Below, in pieces: positions 1 to 4,705 of a stretch of 5,702 nt of DNA; within the stretch, counting starts at the first letter, position 1, and each line of letters opens with the position of its first letter. The notes beneath the pieces were generated by a model that did no database searches, had not been told where the DNA came from, and saw nothing but the letters and a program-made list of their open reading frames with translations. The position numbers and the translations under genes were made by a program. Source of the stretch: Candidatus Nanohalarchaeota archaeon (GTDB lineage Archaea; EX4484-52; B79-G9); the NCBI GenBank assembly GCA_030635525.1, contig DAOVYR010000079.1, positions 1 through 5,702 on the forward strand. Reading direction: 5' to 3'.

Positions 1-42
1 CATTAAATCAAAACCAAAACATAAAATCATTACCAAAAACCC
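1..42 (-). terminator. Oligo-T tracts downstream of feoB (possible archaeal terminator)
   Basis: Read on the minus strand, the bases after the feoB TAG stop contain a run of five T and then three runs of four T (complements of 35-39, 23-26, 16-19 and 10-13). No G+C hairpin precedes them. Archaeal RNA polymerase can terminate on such T-rich stretches without a hairpin, so this is a plausible end of the feo transcript. The region is cut by the window edge, so the call is an inference. Confidence 0.4.
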
Positions 43-2064
43 CTAAACAAACCCAAGCAAAAGCCCGCCCTGGTACACAATCACCGCGCAGACCCACGCA
101 ACAACACACGTATACACAACAACAAACAAAGGCCACTTCCAAGAATTAGTCTCACGCCGTATAGCCGCAACAACCGCCATACATGGCACATAAAGAAGCA
201 CCATCACAACAAAAGCCGCAGCAGAAAGCGGCGTAAAATGACTGGATATGACATCACCCAACCCCGCATCCTCAACACCGTAAAGCGTCCCGAAAGTCCC
301 GACAACAACCTCCTTCGCAGCAAACCCGAACAGAAGCGCAACCGCCGACTGCCAGTCCCCAAACCCGCACGGCTCAAACACAGGCGCAATCACCCCCCCG
401 ATCTGGCCGATAAAGCTCTCCTGGGATGCATACTCAACCCCCCACGGCATACTCGCAAGCACCCAGATAACAACAACAGCCGCAAAAATAATCGTGCCCG
501 CCTTCCGCACAAACATCCACGACCTTTCAGAAGCATGAATCAAAATCCCCTTGACCGCAGGCCACCTGTACGGCGGAAGCTCCATAACCAAAGGCGAAGA
601 AAGCCCGCGAAACATAGTCCTCTTAAAAAGCATCCCGCTAAGAATCGCAACAAAAACCCCGAAAAGATAGATCAGAAATATGATAGTCCCCTGATTTGCA
701 CTAAAAAACGCCCCGACAAACAAAACATACACAGGCAAGCGAGCAGAGCACGACATAAATGGATTTATCAGCATCGTAAGAATCCTGTCCTTCTCATTCT
801 CAAGCGTCCGGGTAGCCATAATAGCAGGCACATTGCACCCAAAGCCGATAATCATAGGAATAAACGACTTCCCGTGAAGCCCCACCTTATGCATCACCTT
901 ATCCATAATAAACGCGGCACGCGCCATATACCCAGAATCCTCCAAAATCGCGATCATCATAAACAAAAGAAAGATATTCGGCACAAAAACAAGAACCGCC
1001 CCGACACCTGAAATCACCCCGTCAACCACAAGCGAATTAACCCATGCAGGTCCCCCAGCACCCTCAATAAACGCACCGGCACCATCCGAAATAAGCCCGA
1101 CCAAAAAATCAATCAGCTCCATAAAAGGCGCCCCGGCACTAAAAGTCACCTGGAACATCATCCACATCATAAGAAAAAAAATAGGAATCCCAAGCACCCG
1201 ATGCATAACAACCTTATCAATACTCTCAGAAGTGCTCAGCCTGTTGACCTCCTCCTTCACAACCGCCTCCCTCACCACACCGCCGATAAAACCATAACGT
1301 GCATCAGCAACCGAACAGTCCACATCCTCCCCGAAAACCTCCAAAAGATGCTCCCTCTTTCTGGCCGCCTCCAAAACAACCTCGCTGCCCCCATCAAACT
1401 TCCGCACAATCTCAACAACCTGCAAATCATTCTCAAGCAGCTTGATCGCAAGCCACTTAACATTATACTTCGACGGCAACTCAATCTTGTCAAGCATCAC
1501 CTCAATCTCAGAAGCATGCCCCTCAATCTCACTCCCGTAAGTAACAACCGGCCTATGCTCCTTCTTGCCATGAGCCGCATCGCAAACAACATCCAGAAAC
1601 TCATTAACCCCTGCCTTCTTATTCGCCTCGATCTTGACAACAGGAACCCCGAGAAAATGACTCATCTTCTCCTCATCAACATAAATCCCCTTCTTTTCAG
1701 CCATCTTCACCATATTAAGTGCAACAACCACATTCGCCCCAAGCTCAAGAAGCTGCGTACAAAGATACAGGTTCCTCTCGATATTGCACGCATCAACCAC
1801 ATGAACAACAATATCCGGCGCCTCATCAACAACATAATCCCTAGCGACAATCTCCTCAATAGAATAAGCAGTCAGGCTATAAGTCCCCGGAAGATCCACA
1901 ACCTCAATATCATGCCCCTTATACTTAACCTGTCCCTCCTTCCTCTCGACAGTCTTACCCGGCCAGTTCCCCACATGCTGGTGCGCACCCGTAATCGCAT
2001 TAAAAAGCGTACTCTTACCCACATTCGGATTCCCAGAGAGAGCAACCCTCAACTTATGACTCAT
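43..2064 (-). CDS. feoB: FeoB ferrous iron transport protein (GTPase-coupled membrane permease)
   Basis: FeoB imports Fe(II) across the cytoplasmic membrane. Residue numbers below count from a GTG at 2073. The N-terminal G domain shows G1 GNPNVGKST (14-22), switch-I VGNWPGKTVE (34-43), G3 DLPG (60-63) and the G4 position NMVK (120-123). A helical spacer follows (about 180-285), then a polytopic membrane part with two Gate repeats. The first Gate carries GFGCNVPA (410-417) and PFMSCSARLPVYVLF (438-452). The second carries FGFAAKEVVVGTFGTLYG (582-599) and VPCMAVVAAIRRET (629-642). Length is about 673-676 aa, normal for archaeal FeoB. Start choice: I prefer ATG at 2064 because GAGTGA lies 5 nt upstream. 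The alternative GTG at 2073 overlaps the feoA stop as GTGA but has no well-spaced ribosome site. Last gene of the feo operon. Oddity: G4 lacks the usual Asp (NxxD), having Lys instead, and the G5 region reads EANK rather than SA.K. Function is certain; nucleotide preference is less so. Confidence 0.97.
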   Translation of the reverse strand: MSHKLRVALSGNPNVGKSTLFNAITGAHQHVGNWPGKTVERKEGQVKYKGHDIEVVDLPGTYSLTAYSIEEIVARDYVVDEAPDIVVHVVDACNIERNLYLCTQLLELGANVVVALNMVKMAEKKGIYVDEEKMSHFLGVPVVKIEANKKAGVNEFLDVVCDAAHGKKEHRPVVTYGSEIEGHASEIEVMLDKIELPSKYNVKWLAIKLLENDLQVVEIVRKFDGGSEVVLEAARKREHLLEVFGEDVDCSVADARYGFIGGVVREAVVKEEVNRLSTSESIDKVVMHRVLGIPIFFLMMWMMFQVTFSAGAPFMELIDFLVGLISDGAGAFIEGAGGPAWVNSLVVDGVISGVGAVLVFVPNIFLLFMMIAILEDSGYMARAAFIMDKVMHKVGLHGKSFIPMIIGFGCNVPAIMATRTLENEKDRILTMLINPFMSCSARLPVYVLFVGAFFSANQGTIIFLIYLFGVFVAILSGMLFKRTMFRGLSSPLVMELPPYRWPAVKGILIHASERSWMFVRKAGTIIFAAVVVIWVLASMPWGVEYASQESFIGQIGGVIAPVFEPCGFGDWQSAVALLFGFAAKEVVVGTFGTLYGVEDAGLGDVISSHFTPLSAAAFVVMVLLYVPCMAVVAAIRRETNSWKWPLFVVVYTCVVAWVCAVIVYQGGLLLGFV

Positions 2065-2069
2065 ATATC

Positions 2070-2291
2070 TCACTCAACCATGATCTTCATAGCCTGCCCT
2101 CTCCCCACAACAATCCTCGAATCAAGAACCTTAAGAATAACAGGTCCGCAGACATCATTCTTATACACAAGAACCTCAGAACCTTCATAAAGACCAAGCT
2201 CGCCAAGCCTTTTTTTCATCCTCTCGCCCGACACAATATCCTTTATCCTGACAACACTGCCCTGTGTAGCCATAGAAAGCGCCATACTCAT
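2070..2291 (-). CDS. feoA: FeoA-domain protein, divergent second copy
   Basis: A 73-aa SH3-like FeoA protein, a small cytosolic partner thought to regulate FeoB. Family features visible: a basic patch and RLGELGLYEGSEV (about 28-40), a central GPVILKVLDSRIVVGRG (49-65), and an AMKI.V C-terminus. These match the FeoA pattern of RL.ElGl.pG, then GP...v...r..LG...A..I.V. It is shorter and more divergent than the copy upstream and closer to the GPV/LG-type FeoA. The start ATG at 2291 overlaps the upstream stop as ATGA and is preceded by a strong Shine-Dalgarno, GAGGTGA, 4 nt away. That fixes the start over the internal Met3 and Met7. Its TGA stop (2072-2070) lies just upstream of the feoB ATG, which implies translational coupling. 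Confidence in family is high; the division of labour with the other FeoA copy is unknown. Confidence 0.92.
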   Translation of the reverse strand: MSMALSMATQGSVVRIKDIVSGERMKKRLGELGLYEGSEVLVYKNDVCGPVILKVLDSRIVVGRGQAMKIMVE

Positions 2292-2527
2292 CCGATCACC
2301 TCAACAACAATCATCGCCGCTTCCTCTTTTCTAAGACTCAGATTATACCCGCGCACCTTAACATCAATAGGATCCCCAAGCGGCGCAACCTTCGCAACCT
2401 CGACCACCGCGCCCTTAGTCACACCCATCTCAAGAAGCCTCCTGAAAACCGCACCGGAACCATTTAACTTGATGATCCTGCCCGTATGTTTGACCCTAAG
2501 CTTATCTAAAGTAACTTCTTTTTCCAT
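2288..2527 (-). CDS. feoA: FeoA-domain protein, first gene of the feo operon
   Basis: A 79-aa FeoA protein starting MEKEVTLDKL. The family pattern is clear: GRIIKLNGSGAVFRRLLEMG (a glycine turn, then RRLLEMG), V.KGA.VEV, then APLGDPIDVKVRGYNLSLRKEEA and a final I.VEV. It should be cytosolic and act with FeoB in Fe(II) uptake. The open frame extends 15 codons further to an ATG at 2572, but that extension is translated promoter and palindrome sequence (hydrophobic LGIPIYIPIVYNY) and has no homology to FeoA. The ATG at 2527 lies 27 bp from the centre of a TATATATA box, which is the distance expected for a leaderless archaeal transcript. It heads a three-gene operon and overlaps the next gene by 4 nt. 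Having two FeoA copies beside one FeoB is known in prokaryotes. Whether they form one complex cannot be told from the sequence. Confidence 0.93.
   Translation of the reverse strand: MEKEVTLDKLRVKHTGRIIKLNGSGAVFRRLLEMGVTKGAVVEVAKVAPLGDPIDVKVRGYNLSLRKEEAAMIVVEVIG
2292..2310 (-). promoter_or_regulatory. Strong ribosome binding site of the second feoA
   Basis: On the minus strand, GAGGTGA ends 4 nt before the ATG at 2291, inside the last codons of the upstream feoA. It is close to the archaeal anti-Shine-Dalgarno complement. With the ATGA overlap it shows that internal operon genes use leadered, SD-dependent initiation, whereas the first gene appears leaderless. Confidence 0.7.
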
Positions 2528-2544
2528 CCTATAGTTATATACGA

Positions 2545-2568
2545 TAGGAATATATATAGGTATTCCTA
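2545..2568. promoter_or_regulatory. 24-bp palindrome covering the feo TATA box (candidate iron-repressor operator)
   Basis: Arms TAGGAATA (2545-2552) and TATTCCTA (2561-2568) are perfect 8-bp inverted repeats around an 8-bp spacer that contains the TATA box. A nested TAGG-N4-CCTA symmetry (2557-2568) resembles the TTAGG-type half-sites of DtxR/IdeR-family metal repressors. That family is widely used for iron control in bacteria and archaea. A repressor bound here would block TBP directly. The palindrome is seen; the identity of the regulator is inferred from the downstream iron-uptake genes. Confidence 0.6.
2551..2558 (-). promoter_or_regulatory. TATA box of the feo operon
   Basis: TATATATA is centred 27 bp upstream of the feoA ATG (2527). 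On the minus strand a purine-rich GGAATACC lies immediately upstream, a candidate BRE (TFB site). The spacing predicts transcription starting at or within a few bases of the ATG, so the mRNA should be leaderless. Because the box is symmetric it could also fire to the right, with a start near 2581. Confidence 0.65.
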
Positions 2569-2571
2569 ACA

Positions 2572-2610
2572 TTTTTCATCGTGGATAAAGTATGAACCAG
2601 CGATGAAAAA
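2572..2610. repeat. 10-bp inverted repeat TTTTTCATCG / CGATGAAAAA
   Basis: TTTTTCATCG (2572-2581) and CGATGAAAAA (2601-2610) are perfect complements separated by 19 bp. The repeat lies just upstream of the feo promoter palindrome and is not part of it. It could be a second regulator site, or a stem in a rightward transcript. On the minus strand it gives a stem ending in a T run. I do not recognise it as a known element. Confidence 0.55.
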
Positions 2611-2614
2611 GCTT

Positions 2615-2643
2615 GGAATCATTCCTATATCACAAATATTCCT
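2615..2643. promoter_or_regulatory. Additional AGGAAT/ATTCCT half-sites upstream of feo
   Basis: GGAAT-C-ATTCC (2615-2625) is a perfect short palindrome, and a further TATTCCT lies at 2637-2643. These repeat the half-site of the palindrome on the feo TATA box, so about five copies of (T)ATTCCT or its complement fall within 100 bp. This suggests an upstream auxiliary operator for the same regulator, but the A+T-rich background makes chance copies possible. Confidence 0.35.
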
Positions 2644-2691
2644 TGATTCGCCAGATACAGCTATAGTTAACGTCGTTACTAAATAGACAAA

Positions 2692-2785
2692 CTTCACCAA
2701 AAACCAAGAGACGTTAATCTATCCGGGTGAATCTTCGATTCACTGGATCCTAAAATTGCATAGCAATTTTAAGGATATGGTGAAG
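2692..2785. repeat. Left hairpin cluster: closing stem A enclosing two triloop hairpins
   Basis: CTTCACCA (2692-2699) pairs with TGGTGAAG (2778-2785), an 8-bp closing stem. Inside lie two hairpins with 3-base loops. The first is GTGAATC-TTC-GATTCAC (2727-2743), extendable by ATCC/GGAT (2721-2724 with 2745-2748). The second is TAAAATTGC-ATA-GCAATTTTA (2751-2771), extendable by ATCC/GGAT with one bulged A at 2772. The two extensions compete for 2747-2748. The region carries no plausible reading frame. It could be a structured RNA or a DNA palindrome cluster. Pairings were read directly from the sequence; transcription is unknown. Confidence 0.55.
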
Positions 2786-2852
2786 ACATTATTTTCAACA
2801 TAGTTGAAAAGCTTGAGACGTAGTCTCATGAGTTCCAAAAGTTATGTCTTCA
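2781..2852. repeat. Right hairpin cluster: closing stem B enclosing two triloop hairpins
   Basis: TGAAGACAT (2781-2789) pairs with ATGTCTTCA (2844-2852), a perfect 9-bp closing stem. Inside lie TTTTCAAC-ATA-GTTGAAAA (2792-2810) and TGAGAC-GTA-GTCTCA (2814-2828), again with 3-base loops closed by C-G pairs. The layout copies that of the cluster to its left. The first four core bases of stem B, GAAG (2782-2785), are the last four of stem A, so the two closing stems are mutually exclusive. It ends just before a TATATATATAT tract. Confidence 0.55.
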
Positions 2853-2854
2853 AC

Positions 2855-2866
2855 TATATATATATC
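2855..2866 (+). promoter_or_regulatory. Candidate TATA box for the rightward gene
   Basis: An alternating TATATATATAT tract lies about 50-60 bp upstream of the ATG at 2916. A start of transcription some 26 bp downstream would give a leader of about 30 nt. A weaker box, AGTATAGT (2882-2889), is 27-30 bp from the ATG and would instead give a leaderless mRNA. The sequence does not decide between them, and no good Shine-Dalgarno precedes the ATG. Confidence 0.45.
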
Positions 2867-2915
2867 TATGTTTGAGCAAAAAGTATAGTGAATAATCTAA
2901 ATGTGTTGACAAAAA

Positions 2916-3929
2916 ATGAAATATAAAACAAAAAAATCTTTAGTTGAGATGGAACAGAAAGTCTTCGACATAAAAGACGACCCTATGCCAAAAGGCACAT
3001 GGTGGTGGTGGTTCTGGCTCTTCTTCATAGACAACCCCAAAGACCCCAAAAAGCCACGCCAGCTAATGATCCTATGGTCCACAAAAAACAATAAAAAACT
3101 ATCCTGCAACAACCAGGACATAAAATTCACCAATTCAAAAGACAGGAGCGCTCTTGACGGCGTCGTAGCTGCCTGGTACTATGACGGCAAAAAAATGCAC
3201 CACAACTATCTTCTCGAGCAATGCGCACTAAACATATCAAAGAACCGGATCGCGACAGACTCCCACCCGGCAACATCATTCACAATAACCAAAAATCAAA
3301 GCACAATAAAGATAGGAGACGAATTTGAAATCACCGCAAAACCAATAATCAATCACAACTTCACAAAACCCATCCATAATTCACACACATACCGGCTCAA
3401 CAAAGGATATTCAATAATCAAGCAAAACCATCTGACTATAACAGGAAAACACAAAAACAAGCCCATACACGGAACCGCTTACTTCCAGCGCGTCTTCGTA
3501 AACGCACCCGCAATCCCGTGGTACTGGGGCATATTCCACTTCGAAAACAACTCCATCCTGACCTATATCAACAATTATCTGCTTGGAAAATCCTTCAAAA
3601 AAGACATAACCTACTTCGACGGCACCAAAATCCATGAATTCATTGACATAACCATAAAAAAATCAAAAGAAACCCCGCCGTCATTTAAAATCTCAGGACA
3701 AAACAGACACGAAAAAATAAGCTTCAAAGTAAACTCTTATTCCCACTCTTCATGGACATTCAAAAAAAAAGCGCACAAAATCATCCCAAACAAACTGGTC
3801 TACAACGAATATCCTGCAACAATTTCAGATATGGAACTCATAGACAAAAAGACAGGCAAAAACATAACTCCAAAAGACCTTGGAAGCTCAGTAGGCAACG
3901 CAGAGCATGCGACCGGCTTCCTTCTCTAA
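2916..3929 (+). CDS. Tryptophan-rich protein with weak CrtC/AttH lipocalin-like resemblance
   Basis: A 337-aa protein with no signal peptide or clear transmembrane helix. An N-terminal PKGTWWWWFWLFFIDNP (25-41) and RQLMILWSTKN (48-58) are followed by alternating hydrophobic/polar stretches typical of beta strands. A central conserved-looking block is GTAYFQRVFVNAP (186-198) plus PWYWGIFHFENNSILTY (201-217). The tail is NEYPATISDMELIDKKTG (297-314) ending GNAEHATGF. The WW-aromatic start, then G.AYF.R, then W.W...F..NS.L.. order recalls the CrtC (carotenoid 1,2-hydratase)/AttH double-barrel family, whose hallmarks are an N-terminal EWWYF and a later W.W. That is a pattern judgement, not an alignment, and no catalytic residue can be assigned. 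The start at 2916 is the first ATG after the TATA box; Met12 (2949) is an alternative. It is monocistronic, diverges from feo, and converges on the lipoprotein gene with a 4-bp gap. Codons are A-rich (many AAA, AAC, ATA), unlike the G/T-rich minus-strand genes. Confidence 0.8.
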   Translation: MKYKTKKSLVEMEQKVFDIKDDPMPKGTWWWWFWLFFIDNPKDPKKPRQLMILWSTKNNKKLSCNNQDIKFTNSKDRSALDGVVAAWYYDGKKMHHNYLLEQCALNISKNRIATDSHPATSFTITKNQSTIKIGDEFEITAKPIINHNFTKPIHNSHTYRLNKGYSIIKQNHLTITGKHKNKPIHGTAYFQRVFVNAPAIPWYWGIFHFENNSILTYINNYLLGKSFKKDITYFDGTKIHEFIDITIKKSKETPPSFKISGQNRHEKISFKVNSYSHSSWTFKKKAHKIIPNKLVYNEYPATISDMELIDKKTGKNITPKDLGSSVGNAEHATGFLL

Positions 3930-3933
3930 AACT

Positions 3934-4677
3934 CTACTCATCCACAAGATACACCCGCGCAACCTCATCAGAATACGCAAGCTCAAGCCCATCAATCTCC
4001 TCAGCGCGAGCACCTCTCCCGGCAACAGTACCCAAAAACTCCTCGCTATCAGGCTCCTTTGGCTCTTCACCGAGAGACGCATAAAATGCAAACGACTTAT
4101 CCGCATCCTTATTCTGGACATAAAATACACTGGCACCATACTTATCCATTACCTCAAGCAACCCTTTGGAATCCTCACCCAGAAGCGCCCCGGAAACATC
4201 CAAAATAACATCATGAGACACACAATCAGGACACTCAATCTCATCCACAGACATCCCAACATATTTGGACACCGTTGTAACAAGAATCTCCCTCGAAGGA
4301 CCATCAACCACCACCTCCCGCATCCCATAAGCCCGTATCATGTGCCCGTGATCCCACCAGCAAAACACAACAACATCATCCAAAGTATTCTCCCTGATCC
4401 AGTCAAGCCCCGGCCTCACATAATCTGGTAGCATCATATCCGGCTCAACAACCACGCCATCCTTGACATAACGGATCATCTTCATAGAAGAACTCCTGTT
4501 GCCGACCGTAACTTCCGTATCAACAAGAGTCAGGTTATACTTCCCCCCGATCTCCTCAATACCTGTGACTTCCTTCAGAACCTCATCTGCCTGAGGCGCA
4601 CTCTCAGGCCGGGCACATCCCGAAGCCAGCACAACCCCGATAACCATCAAAACCAAAAAACCATTCATCTTTAGCAT
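3934..4677 (-). CDS. Exported lipoprotein resembling the STT3/AglB C-terminal globular domain
   Basis: A 247-aa protein. Residues 5-20 form a hydrophobic signal segment ending in a lipobox-like ASGC, with Cys21 as the predicted lipidated residue, so the domain should face outside. The body follows the order of the soluble domain of archaeal oligosaccharyltransferase AglB/STT3. It has LDWIREN (91-97), then WWDHGH (107-112) in place of WWDYG, then IRAYGMREVVVDG (114-126). MDKYGASVFYVQNKDADK (177-194) resembles the STT3 'kygv.YV...d' stretch, and LELAYSDEVARVYLVDE (231-247) matches the typical '.lvY.d..vkvY.v' end. The multi-membrane catalytic half, with its acidic motifs, is absent. A CPDC motif (149-152) and Cys106 are further exposed cysteines. 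It might recognise sequons or peptides, or act as an accessory to glycosylation; no enzymatic role is shown. The start ATG at 4677 has AGGT 4 nt upstream; Met4 (4668) is possible. The hypF stop is 28 bp upstream, so cotranscription is possible. Confidence 0.85.
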   Translation of the reverse strand: MLKMNGFLVLMVIGVVLASGCARPESAPQADEVLKEVTGIEEIGGKYNLTLVDTEVTVGNRSSSMKMIRYVKDGVVVEPDMMLPDYVRPGLDWIRENTLDDVVVFCWWDHGHMIRAYGMREVVVDGPSREILVTTVSKYVGMSVDEIECPDCVSHDVILDVSGALLGEDSKGLLEVMDKYGASVFYVQNKDADKSFAFYASLGEEPKEPDSEEFLGTVAGRGARAEEIDGLELAYSDEVARVYLVDE

Positions 4678-4705
4678 AATACCTATCTATACTTATCCCC
4701 CCTTA

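Noticed and set aside
238..1011. Long plus-strand open frame (257 aa) opposite feoB
   Set aside because: It is the antisense shadow of feoB, rich in Arg/His/Asn/Pro as expected from the strand bias, with no recognisable domain.
1201..2190. Plus-strand open frame of 329 aa spanning feoB and feoA antisense
   Set aside because: It is a shadow of two clear Feo genes; low-complexity Asn/Leu/Ile/His content and no motif support.
2528..2572. N-terminal 15-residue extension of the first FeoA (ATG at 2572)
   Set aside because: The extension is the translated TATA box and palindrome; FeoA homology and promoter spacing both favour ATG at 2527.
2529..2669. Direct repeat CTATAGTTA at 2529-2537 and 2661-2669
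   Set aside because: A 9-bp A+T-rich match 132 bp apart is easily due to chance, and no insertion lies cleanly between the copies.
2721..2750. tRNA-like TTCGATT loop
   Set aside because: The TTCGATT sits in a 3-base-loop hairpin and not a 7-base T-loop, and there is no acceptor stem, anticodon arm or CCA-compatible end.
2692..2852. CRISPR-like array or riboswitch of feo
   Set aside because: The hairpins differ in sequence and are not regularly spaced direct repeats, so this is not CRISPR. The block lies upstream of the feo promoter and so is not in the feo leader.
3907..4431. Plus-strand open frame of 174 aa opposite the lipoprotein gene
   Set aside because: It overlaps a gene with a signal peptide and STT3-like motifs, and its own translation shows no domain.
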